Positions 52,380 through 61,597 of a DNA stretch of 64,000 nt are shown here, piece after piece. Position 1 is the first letter of the stretch; each line of letters opens with the position of its first letter. The notes under the pieces are model-generated. The model did no database searches. It saw only the letters and a list, made by a program, of their open reading frames with translations, and had not been told where the DNA came from. Made by a program: the position numbers and the translations under genes. This stretch comes from Hebobacterum sp964559435 (GTDB taxonomy: Bacteria > Armatimonadota > Hebobacteria > Hebobacterales > Hebobacteraceae): the NCBI GenBank assembly GCA_964559435.1, contig CAZLHI010000003.1:106739-170738 (forward strand). The letters run 5' to 3'.

Positions 52380-53585
52380 GTGAACCACAAGATGGTTGCG
52401 GGACTACTGGCCGAGGGCAGAAAGCTCCGGCGCGAACTGGTGGCGTGGCGTCGGCACTTGCACATGAACCCGGAGCCGAGCATGCGGGAGCATGAAACGG
52501 CCGCCTTCGTCGCACAGCGGCTGCGCGAGATCGGCATCGATCGCGTCACGGAAGGCATCGGCCGGACCGGCGTTGTCGGGCTCATCCGCGGGGGTCGTCC
52601 AAAGGCGGTGGGGCTGCGCGCCGACATGGACGCGTTGGAGCTGGGGGAGGCGAATCGCGTTCCCTACCGGTCGAAACGGCCAGGGCTGATGCACGCCTGT
52701 GGCCATGACGCGCACGTCGCCTGCCTGCTGGGGGCGGCCGCCATACTGCACGGCCGACGCGCCCGGCTGCCCGGCGGTGTGAAGTTGATCTTCCAGCCGG
52801 GAGAGGAGGGGGCCGGCGGGGCCCGTTACATGATCGAGGACGGAGTGCTCAGGCGGCCGCAGTTGAAGGCGATCGCGGCCCTGCATGTCGACACCCAGGT
52901 CGATGCCGGCAAGATCGGCATCCGCAGAGGCTATGACACGGCCCAGACCGAAGATGTGCGACTCGTCATCATGGGGAAGGCCGCCCACGCCGCGCGGCCG
53001 GATCAGGGAGTGGACGCCATAGCTGTCGCGAGCCAGGCTCTCCTGGCGATTCAGCAGTTCATCGCGCGACACACCAACTCGGTTGACCGCAAGCTCGTTA
53101 CGTTCGGCATCGTCCGCGGCGGGACCAGGGCGAACGTTCTGGCGGACCGCGTGGAACTCATCGGGACTATCCGATCACTCGAAACGGAGGGACGCGAAGC
53201 GATCCTGCGCTTCCTTAGGAGGAATCTTCGCAAGCTGGTTGGTGCGATGGGGGCTCGGCTCAGAGTGGAGATCGAGAAGGACGGCTACCCTCCCTCGCTC
53301 AACGACGACACCGTCGTCGGTGTCATCTCCGCGACCGCGAGTGGCATGCTCGGGGCCGAGAACGTCGTCGATGTTCCGAAGCCGAACCTCGGGGGAGAGG
53401 ACTTCGCCTACTTCGGCCTGGCGGGGCTGCCGGCCGCGATGTTTCGGCTCGGCATCCGAGACGAGAAGAAGGGCTTCACCTCGCCCGGCCACAGCTCGAC
53501 CTTCGATATGGACGACCGCCGCGTTCTCCCCATCGGGGCCGCCATGATGGCGGCGACCGCCATCGCCCTGCTGAGGGAGTTCTGA
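52380..53585 (+). CDS. M20 family metallopeptidase / amidohydrolase
   Basis: 401 residues with the aminoacylase-1/IAA-amino-acid hydrolase fold. HACGHDAHVACLLGAA, QPGEEGAGGARYMIEDG, AAHAARPDQGVDA and LGGEDFAYFGLAG give the metal-binding and catalytic residues. Typically removes N-acyl groups from amino acids or cleaves small peptides. GTG 52380 has GGAGG six bases upstream; ATG 52392 is a second option. Gap to the amidohydrolase is 180 bases, with no gene. Confidence 0.88.
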   Translation: MNHKMVAGLLAEGRKLRRELVAWRRHLHMNPEPSMREHETAAFVAQRLREIGIDRVTEGIGRTGVVGLIRGGRPKAVGLRADMDALELGEANRVPYRSKRPGLMHACGHDAHVACLLGAAAILHGRRARLPGGVKLIFQPGEEGAGGARYMIEDGVLRRPQLKAIAALHVDTQVDAGKIGIRRGYDTAQTEDVRLVIMGKAAHAARPDQGVDAIAVASQALLAIQQFIARHTNSVDRKLVTFGIVRGGTRANVLADRVELIGTIRSLETEGREAILRFLRRNLRKLVGAMGARLRVEIEKDGYPPSLNDDTVVGVISATASGMLGAENVVDVPKPNLGGEDFAYFGLAGLPAAMFRLGIRDEKKGFTSPGHSSTFDMDDRRVLPIGAAMMAATAIALLREF

Positions 53586-53768
53586 GGGCCCGCCGGCCTG
53601 AACCTCACTCCGCACGCGACCTGATCGACCTGCACGCGACCTGCTCGAGATGTCCCGACAGGCACCCGGGAGCACCCCACGTCTGATATGACCGACTGGT
53701 TCTGAAAGATAGCAGGCGCTGCCGTTCGCCACCGGAGCGCTGAGGGCCCTGTTTTCTGCACGAGCGAG

Positions 53769-53796
53769 TTGTGCCGGACCCGTCTTGGGGTATAAT
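53769..53796 (+). promoter_or_regulatory. Consensus-like promoter of the tetR export operon
   Basis: TTGTGC (53769-53774), 16-base spacer, perfect TATAAT (53791-53796). The expected start lies around 53803, inside the operator that follows. Confidence 0.75.
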
Positions 53797-53798
53797 AG

Positions 53799-53816
53799 TG
53801 ACTGAACGGTCAGTCA
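53799..53816 (+). promoter_or_regulatory. TetR/AcrR-type operator
   Basis: TGACTGA-ACGG-TCAGTCA is a perfect 7-bp inverted repeat with 4-base centre. It covers the predicted start, just before a tetR-family gene at 53845, so autorepression is likely. Confidence 0.75.
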
Positions 53817-53844
53817 TTATTTCGCTGCGCGAGAGGTAGCGGAA

Positions 53845-54486
53845 GTGTCGCCCAGAGTCGTGGACAAGAATCAGCGCAAGAAGGAGATCGCCCTCGCGGC
53901 GCTCGACCTGTTCGCGCAGAATGGCTTCGAGGCCACATCGATCAGCCAAGTGGCCAAGTCGGCCGGCATCAGCAAGGGAAGCATCTACCTGTACTTCAGG
54001 TCCAAAGAGGACCTGATCTTCCATGCAGTGGGAACGTGGGCCGATCAGATCATGGAGCAAACCGGCAGCGAAGTGCCGAGCGATCTTCCGCCCCCCGAAC
54101 GCCTTCGTGCTCTGGTGCACGCGATGGTGGATGTTTTCCTTGCGGACGAGCGCTCTGTCAGGATTGGGGCCGCCATCTTTCAGCTCTTCCTGACGAGTCC
54201 GCTTCTTCTCAGCCAGCGCGACCTGACCCGCGAGGTCTTCCGCGGAGCCCGCGAATCGATCGTCGACATTCTCCGGGACGGAGTCTCGCAGGGGGTCTTC
54301 CGCCCGGAGACAGCCCGAGAGGCGGAGAGCATAGCGATAAACCTCCTCGCCTATCTGGACGGGATTGGGCTGCACTACTATATGAGCAGGAGCTACTTCG
54401 ATCTCATGAACCAAGTCGACCTGTATCTGGATCATCTTCTCCCAAACCTGACCGACCTCAATCGGAGGCCCGGAGCCCACATATGA
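53845..54486 (+). CDS. TetR/AcrR family transcriptional regulator
   Basis: 213 residues. The N-terminal helix-turn-helix is SISQVAKSAGISKGSIYLYF (about residues 33-52); the C-terminal part is the variable ligand-binding domain. Start is GTG 53845 with GAGAGG upstream. Located right behind a palindromic operator and before HlyD, ABC ATPase and FtsX genes, so it is expected to repress them and itself. The inducer is unknown. Its stop overlaps the HlyD start (ATGA). Confidence 0.92.
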   Translation: MSPRVVDKNQRKKEIALAALDLFAQNGFEATSISQVAKSAGISKGSIYLYFRSKEDLIFHAVGTWADQIMEQTGSEVPSDLPPPERLRALVHAMVDVFLADERSVRIGAAIFQLFLTSPLLLSQRDLTREVFRGARESIVDILRDGVSQGVFRPETAREAESIAINLLAYLDGIGLHYYMSRSYFDLMNQVDLYLDHLLPNLTDLNRRPGAHI

Positions 54487-55901
54487 AGATCACTCGTCGA
54501 CTCGTAGCGGGGCTGGCGGCGGCGCTTGGCCTGACCGCGCTGGTGGTTTACGCAGTGACGCGGCGGCCGGTTGTGCAGGTGGTTCCCGTGCGTCGCGGGG
54601 ATTTGACCGCGTCATTGTCAGCGACCGGCGTGGTGGAGAGCTTCCAGGCTGCCGTCGCGCCCAAGTTCGTGGGACGAGTCGAAGAGGTGCTGGTTCAGGA
54701 GGCAGATCGGGTCGAGGCCGGCCAGACGCTGGCCCGGCTGGCTGCCGCCCAGGAGCTTGCCGCCCTCCGGGAGCGCCAGGCATTCCTTGAGGCCGCAAGA
54801 GCACAGGCGGCCCGAGCCGCGGCCGCGCTGGCGCAGGAGCGGAGTGCCAGCCAGGCACGGATAGCCCGCGCGGAGGCCGCTCTCAAGGCGGCCCAGGCTC
54901 AACTGCAGGAGCTCAAGGCCGGCGCGCGCCCCCAGGAGATCGAGCGCGCACGGCAAGCCGTAGCTGCTGCCGAGGCGGAGGCCGAGCTTGCGGCCGCCGA
55001 CTACGAGCGAACACGTGAACTGCACGAGCAGGGAGCGTTGTCCCGCGCGGAGGCAGACCGAGCGAGGACTCAGTTCACCCGGGCACAGAGCGCTCTACGC
55101 GAGGCGCGTCAGCAGTTGAGCTTGCTCGAGGAGGGCGCCCGCGCGGAGGAAATCTCGGCCGCCGAGTCGGGGGTTGCGGCAGCGGAGGCTGAGCTCGCCA
55201 CAGCGAAGGCGGCCGCCGGTCAGGTTGAGGTTCTGGAGGGCAGCCTCGCGGCCGCGCGGGCCGTCGTCCTCCAGGCGGAGGCAGCCGTCGCTGCCGCCGA
55301 AAGCGTCGCCGCGGAGGCAGAACTCCAAGCTCCTATCTCGGGCCGGGTGGCCCGTCGATACGTGGATGCTGGCGACCTGGCCGGCCCGCAGTCTCCGGCC
55401 TTCCTCATTACCGACCCCGAGAAGGTCTGGGTTACCGCGGAGGTCGATGAAGAGGACTTGGCGCTCGTCTACGAAGGGCAGAGCGTGGAGATCACGGCCG
55501 AGTCCCTCGCCAAGCCCATTCCCGGCACCGTGGCGCAAGTCGGTCCGGCGGCCTTTCCCCGCGGCATACAGCAGGTGCGAGCCAAGATAATCCGTTGCAG
55601 GATTCGCCTCGACGCAGAGAGCGAATTGCTCCGGCCCGGCATGGAGGTCGACGTCCACGGCAGCAGGACTCTCGCGGAAGACGCGTTGGTGATCCCTCTC
55701 GAAGCCATCGTTGAATCGAGCGAAGGGCATTCTGTCTTCGTGGTGCGCGGCGGGGCTATCGCGCGTCAGGAGATCGCAACTGGGCGGCGCACCTACCGAG
55801 AGGTGGAGGTGACCTCCGGGCTGTCAGAGGGGGACGAAGTCGTGGTCTCAGGCACGGCCGATATTCGCGACGGCCAGCGCGTCCGGGCTACCTCCGGCTA
55901 G
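54483..55901 (+). CDS. HlyD-family periplasmic adaptor (membrane fusion protein)
   Basis: 472 residues with one N-terminal span (about 8-25), a lipoyl half (VAPKFVGRVEEVLVQEADRV), a very long Ala/Glu/Arg-rich coiled coil (about 80-270), the second lipoyl half (QAPISGRVARRYVDAGD) and a beta-barrel plus membrane-proximal domain (LRPGMEVDVHG, GLSEGDEVVVSG). Links an inner-membrane ABC unit to an outer-membrane channel. No TolC homolog is in the window. ATG 54483 overlaps tetR. MacA is the closest well-known type. Confidence 0.88.
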   Translation: MKITRRLVAGLAAALGLTALVVYAVTRRPVVQVVPVRRGDLTASLSATGVVESFQAAVAPKFVGRVEEVLVQEADRVEAGQTLARLAAAQELAALRERQAFLEAARAQAARAAAALAQERSASQARIARAEAALKAAQAQLQELKAGARPQEIERARQAVAAAEAEAELAAADYERTRELHEQGALSRAEADRARTQFTRAQSALREARQQLSLLEEGARAEEISAAESGVAAAEAELATAKAAAGQVEVLEGSLAAARAVVLQAEAAVAAAESVAAEAELQAPISGRVARRYVDAGDLAGPQSPAFLITDPEKVWVTAEVDEEDLALVYEGQSVEITAESLAKPIPGTVAQVGPAAFPRGIQQVRAKIIRCRIRLDAESELLRPGMEVDVHGSRTLAEDALVIPLEAIVESSEGHSVFVVRGGAIARQEIATGRRTYREVEVTSGLSEGDEVVVSGTADIRDGQRVRATSG

Positions 55902-55905
55902 ATCC

Positions 55906-56622
55906 GTGTCAAATCGCGACTCGCCGATAGTGAGCCTCAGCGACGTCTGGAAGACCTACGCCATGGGAGAGGTCGAGGTGAGGGCACTCGCCGGCATAAG
56001 CCTCGAGCTTCCCCCTGGCGAGTTCGTCGTCGTGCTCGGCCCGAGCGGCTCCGGGAAGACGACGCTGCTTAACGTTGTAGGGGGCCTCGACAGGCCGACC
56101 AGAGGCAACGTCGTCGTCGGAGGAACTGACATCGGCGGCATGAATGACCGGCAGTTGACCGAATACCGCCGCGCCTCAGTCGGTTTCATCTTCCAGTTCT
56201 TCAACCTCATTCCCACGCTGACTGCCCGGGAGAATGTCGAGCTCGCGGCCGAACTCGTCGGGGACGCCGGCCGGGCCGAACGGGCTCTCGAACAGGTCGA
56301 ACTGGCCGATCGCGCCGGTCACTTCCCGGCCGAGCTCAGCGGCGGCGAGCAGCAGCGGGTGGCGATTGCGCGGGCGCTCGTGAAGAATCCCCTCGTGATG
56401 TTGGCAGACGAGCCGACGGGCAGCCTGGACTACGAGACCGCGCTCCGGGTGCTGCGAAGCCTGCGGGACGTGACGCGCGCAGAGAAGCAGTCGGTGCTGC
56501 TGGTGACGCACAACCAGGTCATCGGCGAGATGGCCGACCGCGTGATCCGGCTGCGAAGCGGCGAGATCACCGAGGTGCGTGAGAACCCGTCGCCGGCGGA
56601 GCCGGAGTCCTTGTCATGGTAA
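55906..56622 (+). CDS. MacB/LolD-type ABC transporter ATPase
   Basis: 238 residues. Walker A LGPSGSGKTTLLNVVGGLD, signature LSGGEQQRVAIARAL, Walker B VMLADEPTGSLD. The MacB-like block GFIFQFFNLIPTLTARENVEL is present. Energises the FtsX-type permease that follows. GTG 55906; stop is 4 bases before the permease start. Together with HlyD and FtsX it forms a MacAB-like tripartite exporter for a macrolide, peptide or lipid; the substrate is unknown. Confidence 0.92.
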   Translation: MSNRDSPIVSLSDVWKTYAMGEVEVRALAGISLELPPGEFVVVLGPSGSGKTTLLNVVGGLDRPTRGNVVVGGTDIGGMNDRQLTEYRRASVGFIFQFFNLIPTLTARENVELAAELVGDAGRAERALEQVELADRAGHFPAELSGGEQQRVAIARALVKNPLVMLADEPTGSLDYETALRVLRSLRDVTRAEKQSVLLVTHNQVIGEMADRVIRLRSGEITEVRENPSPAEPESLSW

Positions 56623-56626
56623 CCCG

Positions 56627-59014
56627 ATGTCGCGGCTGAACACAAAACTGTGGCGGGAGCTCGGGCGATCGCGGTGGCAGTTCGTCGCGGTGGCGGCGAC
56701 AGTGACGCTGGGGATCGCGTTTTTTCAGGGGTCGCTGATCTCATACGGGAATCTGGGACGATCCTACGATCACACATATGAGCTGTTGGCCTTCGGCGAT
56801 GTGTGGGCGCGCATGGAGGCGGCCCCGGACAGCCTGGTGCGGCGCCTGGAGCGGTTGCCCGGGGTGCGCCGTGCTATGGGCCGGATCGTCGAGGAGGTGC
56901 GCGTATCGCTGCGGGACAGGCGCGTGAAGCAGGTCGTGGGGCGGCTCATATCTCTCCCTTCGGCGCGGGAGCCGGAGATAAACCGGGTCCGGGTGGTGGA
57001 GGGCAGGTACTTCTCGCCCCAGGGAGGCCGGGAGGCGCTGCTGGAGCTGAGCTTCGCGAAGGCCCACGATTATCGGCCGGGCGAGTTCATCTGGCCGACC
57101 GTGCGCGGGGAGGAGGTGCGCTTCCGAGTGGTCGGCCTGGTGCAAAGCCCGGAGTACATCTACTCGATCCAGAGCGAGCAGTATCTCGTCCCGACGCCGG
57201 ACACTTTTGGCGTGATCTTCATCCCGGAGCGAGAGGCGGAGGCCCTGCTCGACATGGCTGGCACGATCAACGAGCTGTGCGTCAAGACCAAGCCAGGGAA
57301 GGGCGCGGCGGTTGCGCGGCTGGTGGAGCCGATCACGGACCGGTACGGGGGCGAGGAGCCGATCACGCGGGAGGAGCAGCCGAGCAACAAGCTGCTGATG
57401 TCGGACTTAGAGGGATATCGCTTCATGGCGGTGTTTCTGCCGATGCTCTTTCTGACGGGAACGGTGCTGACGACGTACACGCTGCTGGCTCGGTTGGTGC
57501 AGGCCCAGTCGGTGCAGATCGGGGTGCTTCGGGCGACGGGGTTCGGGCAGCGGGCGGTGCTGGCGCATTTCCTCGGGCTGGCGATCATCCCGGCGGTTGC
57601 AGGCGGGCTGGCCGGGATTGGACTCGGCTACCTGTTCGCGTGGTGGATCACGCGACTCTATGTGGAGCTGATCAGCATTCCATACATGTTCTTCGATCTG
57701 CAGCCGGGGATTGTCGTGGCGGCGATGTTGATCGCGGTGGGCTCCGCACTGGTAGGCGCGCTTGCGCCCGCGCGCTCGGCGGCCCGCCTGCCGCCGGCGG
57801 TGGCGATGTCACAACAGGCGGCGATGGCGAGCCAGGTCCCCGCAGCCCTGCGGTGGTTGGGAGCGGGCCTGCCTCTGGGCCTCAAAGTGCCGGTGCGAAA
57901 CCTGGTGCGGCGGCCGAAGCGCGCGCTCTACACCGTGCTGGGGATGATCCTGGGTGTCTGCTTGCTGCTGGTGTCGCTGGCGATTCTGGACAGTGTGGAA
58001 GATGCGATGGCGACATTCTTCGAAGAGATCGAGCGGTATGACGTGACGGCGGGGTTCGTGCCCGAGCAGCCGGGGCGCGTCATCACGCAGATATCGTCCT
58101 GGCCCGTGGTCGATCGCGCCGAGGCCTCGCTTGAGATCCCTGTTGAGGTCGAACGAGGCGGCGTGCGGCTTTCGACCATCCTCAGCGGCCTCGCGCCTAA
58201 CAGCGAGCTGAGGCAGCTCACGGATGAGTCTGGCCACAAGGTTGTGCCCGGACGCGGGGAGGCGCTGCTGGGAAGGCTGCTGCGCGACAAGCTTAGAGTG
58301 GGCGAAGGCGACCTGGTGCGCATCCACTACGCGCAGAACCGGCGGGAGTTCCGCATAACAACGACGGTGCGAGTGGGGCCGGCGATCACGCAGCCGATTG
58401 GGTCGATGGTGTACATGCGGATGGACGACGTGCAGCGGCTGTTCGCGAATCGACTGGGGTACCCCTTGAACGCAGTGAGCGGGGCCCTTATCCAGACCAG
58501 GGATGCCGAAACGGGATGGATTCGCGAACGGCTCGAGCGGATGCCGACGGTGGCCTCGGTGCAGACGCGGGCGCAGACGCACGAGCAGATCCAGGAGATG
58601 CTCAAGTTCACTCAAGCCTTCACAGGGGTCATAGCGTTCTTCGGGGTCGGCCTGGCGTTCGCGGTGGTTTTCACGTCGGTGAGCGTCAGCGTGCTGGAGC
58701 GGACGCGGGAGCTAGCGACGCTGCGGACGCTCGGCTATGGGCTGCGGAAAATCGCTTGGTTCATCACGGTCGAGAACCTGCTGATTGCGGCGCTGGGAAT
58801 CGCCGCGGGCATACCGCTGGGTCGATGGCTGGATTTCGCGCTGATTCGGGCCTCGCAGACCGAGTCCTTCTCGATGGAGCCTGTGATCTTCGGGAGGACG
58901 TACCTGATCGCGATCATCGGCGTGCTCTTCCTCACCCTGGTGGCGCAGCTTCCCAGTTTGGTCTACCTGCGCAAGCTCAACCTGGCCGCGGCGACGAAAG
59001 AGCTGGGAGGATAG
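56627..59014 (+). CDS. FtsX-family ABC permease with duplicated FtsX domains
   Basis: 795 residues, starting at ATG 56627. An N-terminal span is followed by a MacB periplasmic domain (about 45-255), an FtsX unit with three spans (about 262-400), a second periplasmic domain (about 440-660) and a final FtsX unit (about 670-795; RTRELATLRTLGYGLRK). The double arrangement is typical of large MacB/LolCE-like permeases in non-proteobacteria. Downstream is a convergent MFS gene 100 bases away. Confidence 0.88.
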   Translation: MSRLNTKLWRELGRSRWQFVAVAATVTLGIAFFQGSLISYGNLGRSYDHTYELLAFGDVWARMEAAPDSLVRRLERLPGVRRAMGRIVEEVRVSLRDRRVKQVVGRLISLPSAREPEINRVRVVEGRYFSPQGGREALLELSFAKAHDYRPGEFIWPTVRGEEVRFRVVGLVQSPEYIYSIQSEQYLVPTPDTFGVIFIPEREAEALLDMAGTINELCVKTKPGKGAAVARLVEPITDRYGGEEPITREEQPSNKLLMSDLEGYRFMAVFLPMLFLTGTVLTTYTLLARLVQAQSVQIGVLRATGFGQRAVLAHFLGLAIIPAVAGGLAGIGLGYLFAWWITRLYVELISIPYMFFDLQPGIVVAAMLIAVGSALVGALAPARSAARLPPAVAMSQQAAMASQVPAALRWLGAGLPLGLKVPVRNLVRRPKRALYTVLGMILGVCLLLVSLAILDSVEDAMATFFEEIERYDVTAGFVPEQPGRVITQISSWPVVDRAEASLEIPVEVERGGVRLSTILSGLAPNSELRQLTDESGHKVVPGRGEALLGRLLRDKLRVGEGDLVRIHYAQNRREFRITTTVRVGPAITQPIGSMVYMRMDDVQRLFANRLGYPLNAVSGALIQTRDAETGWIRERLERMPTVASVQTRAQTHEQIQEMLKFTQAFTGVIAFFGVGLAFAVVFTSVSVSVLERTRELATLRTLGYGLRKIAWFITVENLLIAALGIAAGIPLGRWLDFALIRASQTESFSMEPVIFGRTYLIAIIGVLFLTLVAQLPSLVYLRKLNLAAATKELGG

Positions 59015-59114
59015 CGGCCAGGGCCATCGGACCGGAACAGGCGAGCAGCGTTCCGTCCGCTTGCCCGCCGGCTCGGTGAGCGGCCTCAGAAGGGCAGAGC
59101 CGGTGTCATCTGCG

Positions 59115-60320
59115 TCACGACTCGAGGGCCGGCTGGCGCTGGGCGCGGCGCCAGCCGATGACGGCGATGAGGGCCGAGATGACCCAGAGGGCGAGGGGGA
59201 TGAGGAACACGGGCCGAGGGCCGAGCCACTCGCTGAGCGCGGCCCCAATGAAGGGGCCGGGGATGCCACGGACGGCTTGCAGAAAGGCGAACATGCCGGC
59301 GTAGTAGGTGACGGCCTCGCGCCGGCCGAAGCGCATGGCGGCGTTGACGTAACCGAGCTCGCCTCCCGCCACGGCCATGCCCTGCGCGCCAGCGGCGAGC
59401 AGCAGCGGCGGCAGGGAGTGCGAGAAGAAGTAGGTGAGAGGGCCGATTGCCGCAAAGCCAAGCATGCCGAGCAGGAGCCGGAACGGGCCGCTGCGGTCGA
59501 GGAGCCGGCCCCAGATGATGAATCCAACCATGCTGGCTCCGGAGGCGACGGTCGCGAGATAGCCCACCCAACGGTTTGATATGTGAAGGATGTCCACCTG
59601 GAACACCGGGAAGACCGGGCTCAGGATGATGTTGCCGAGCCCCCAGAGGAAGAAGGAGGCCGCATAGAGCCGGAAGAGGCGGTCGGTCAGGAGCACCCTG
59701 AAGGCCTCGAAGACGTCGGTGCGCCGGGCCTCGGATTCATCCGGCGCGGCCGGCACGCCGATGCGGGCGAAGGCGGCGACCCCGGCGATAGCGATGAGCG
59801 CGAGCACGGGAAACACCCAGCGGTAGCTGAAGCGCTCGAGAAGGAAGCCGCCGGCGAGGGCGCCGGTCATAGAGCCGGCTACCCACACCACGCGCACGAC
59901 ACCCATCAGGAAGCCGCGGCGCTCCACCGGATAGGCGTCGCGGATGACGGCCGCGTAGGCGGGAGAGGCGAGGGCGCCGACGGCCGCCGCCAGGACGGCG
60001 ATGCCTGCGAAGACGGGCGCGACCACCGCGAAGGGCATGAACAGATACAGGAGGCGGCTGATGATGGGGGGCCAGACGGCATAGGGGAGCTTCACGCGGC
60101 CGCGGAGATAGTGGGCCATGAGGGGGTTGAAGAGATTGCCGACCGACCAGGAGGCGCCCAGCACTGCGATGAGGAAGGCGGAGGCGCCGAGGTCGCGCCG
60201 GAGGATGACGCCCAGGAAGGGGAGCATGGCGCCCGCGCTCAGCCCACCGACGGCGGCCGAGATGGAGTCCCACTTCAGAGCGTGCCGAACTGGCTTGGGG
60301 AGGTCGGTGAAAAGGACCAT
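59115..60320 (-). CDS. Major facilitator superfamily transporter
   Basis: 401 residues with about 12 spans. VERRGFLMGVVRVVWVAGSM marks the cytoplasmic loop and helix 4-5 region; LLDRSGPFRLLLGMLGF the second half loop. Substrate unknown. ATG 60320 has no strong site, but the protein begins correctly with a short basic stretch. It follows cysK on the same strand after 108 bases. Confidence 0.82.
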   Translation of the reverse strand: MVLFTDLPKPVRHALKWDSISAAVGGLSAGAMLPFLGVILRRDLGASAFLIAVLGASWSVGNLFNPLMAHYLRGRVKLPYAVWPPIISRLLYLFMPFAVVAPVFAGIAVLAAAVGALASPAYAAVIRDAYPVERRGFLMGVVRVVWVAGSMTGALAGGFLLERFSYRWVFPVLALIAIAGVAAFARIGVPAAPDESEARRTDVFEAFRVLLTDRLFRLYAASFFLWGLGNIILSPVFPVFQVDILHISNRWVGYLATVASGASMVGFIIWGRLLDRSGPFRLLLGMLGFAAIGPLTYFFSHSLPPLLLAAGAQGMAVAGGELGYVNAAMRFGRREAVTYYAGMFAFLQAVRGIPGPFIGAALSEWLGPRPVFLIPLALWVISALIAVIGWRRAQRQPALES

Positions 60321-60428
60321 GGCGCCGTGCGATCACCCGTTCCCCGCCGGCTTCTCCGCACCGCGCCGGTGCTCCTGCCGGACAGGCAGGCCCGGCCGGC
60401 GGTGCAGGCCGTCGGCGCGGGGGCGCGG

Positions 60429-61400
60429 TTAGAGCCGAGCTCCGGCGTCCTTCTGCTGCTGCTCGGCGACGAGGTCGGCGAACATCACTGTGGACAGATA
60501 ACGTTCGCCCGTGCTCGGATGCACGGTGACGATGAGCTTGCCTTCGTTCTCCGGTCTGTGCGCGACCTGCACTGCCGCCCATGTATTGGCCCCGGAGGAG
60601 ATGCCGCACAGGACGCCTTCCTCGCGGATGATGCGGCGGGCCATCGCAAAGGCATCCTCGTCGCTCACGGTGATGACTTCATCCACGACATCCATGTCCA
60701 GCACCTGGGGCTTGAAGCCAGCGCCGATGCCCTGGATCTTGTGGGGGCCGGGATCGCCCCCGGACAGCACGGGCGAGCCGGCCGGCTCGACAGCTACCAC
60801 TTTCAGGCTCGGCCTTCTCGGCTTGAGGGCCTGTCCTACGCCGGTGATGGTGCCGCCGGTGCCGACACCTGCGACGAAGATGTCGATGGCGCCGTCCGTG
60901 TCGGCCCAGATCTCCTCCGCCGTGGTCCGGCGGTGAATCCGCGGGTTGGCGGGATTGTTGAACTGCTGGGGCATAAAGGAGTTGTCGGTGGCCGCCAGCA
61001 GCTCTTCGGCCTTGGCGAGGGCGCCGCGCATCCCCTCTGCACCAGGCGTGAGCACTAGCTCAGCGCCGAACGCACGCAGCAGCAGCCGCCTCTCGAGGCT
61101 CATCGTGTCAGGCATCGTGAGGATAAGCCGGTAGCCCCGGGCGGCGGCCACCATTGCCAGCGCTATGCCAGTGTTGCCGCTGGTGGGCTCGATCAGCACG
61201 GATCTGCCCGGAGCAATCCGCCCTTCGTTCTCGGCCGCTTCGATCATCGAGTAGCCGATGCGGTCCTTGACGCTTCCGGCTGGATTGAAGAACTCGAGCT
61301 TGGCCACTACACGCGCCCGCGCCCCATCCGTCACTTTGCTCAGCTCCACGAGCGGGGTGTTCCCGATCAGCTCCACGATGCTCTTGGCTATCCTCGCCAT
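60429..61400 (-). CDS. cysK: Cysteine synthase A (O-acetylserine sulfhydrylase)
   Basis: 323-residue PLP enzyme making cysteine from O-acetylserine and sulfide. IGNTPLVELSKV starts the fold; PLP-binding Lys is in NPAGSVKDRI. EPTSGNTGIALAMVAA, GVGTGGTITGVGQ and HKIQGIGAGF are family motifs. ATG 61400 has GGAGG 7 bases before. The C-terminal end (VHPSTGERYLST) is complete. Confidence 0.95.
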   Translation of the reverse strand: MARIAKSIVELIGNTPLVELSKVTDGARARVVAKLEFFNPAGSVKDRIGYSMIEAAENEGRIAPGRSVLIEPTSGNTGIALAMVAAARGYRLILTMPDTMSLERRLLLRAFGAELVLTPGAEGMRGALAKAEELLAATDNSFMPQQFNNPANPRIHRRTTAEEIWADTDGAIDIFVAGVGTGGTITGVGQALKPRRPSLKVVAVEPAGSPVLSGGDPGPHKIQGIGAGFKPQVLDMDVVDEVITVSDEDAFAMARRIIREEGVLCGISSGANTWAAVQVAHRPENEGKLIVTVHPSTGERYLSTVMFADLVAEQQQKDAGARL

Positions 61401-61561
61401 CAAGAACCTCCTCGGCTTTGCATCCAGTGTCACCTGGTTCGTTCCAGGGTATTCCTCACCTTGCCCAACCAGAAGACACAGTGCAGCATGGCAATTGTGC
61501 CACTACCTGGTCCCCGACCACTCGATGTCCTGGCTCGGCCCACGAGACCGGGCGAGGCGCA

Positions 61562-61591
61562 TTGCCTGATGACGGTGCATTGAGGTATAAT
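61562..61591 (+). promoter_or_regulatory. Promoter directly before the lytic transglycosylase
   Basis: TTGCCT (61562-61567), 18-base spacer, perfect TATAAT (61586-61591). The start predicted seven bases later coincides with the GTG start codon at 61598, indicating a leaderless mRNA if both assignments are right. Confidence 0.6.
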
Positions 61592-61597
61592 CCCTGC

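Noticed and set aside
59583..61058. A 491-codon plus-strand open frame over the MFS and cysK genes
   Set aside because: Glu/Gly/Asp-rich antisense product without domains; both minus-strand genes have clear motifs.
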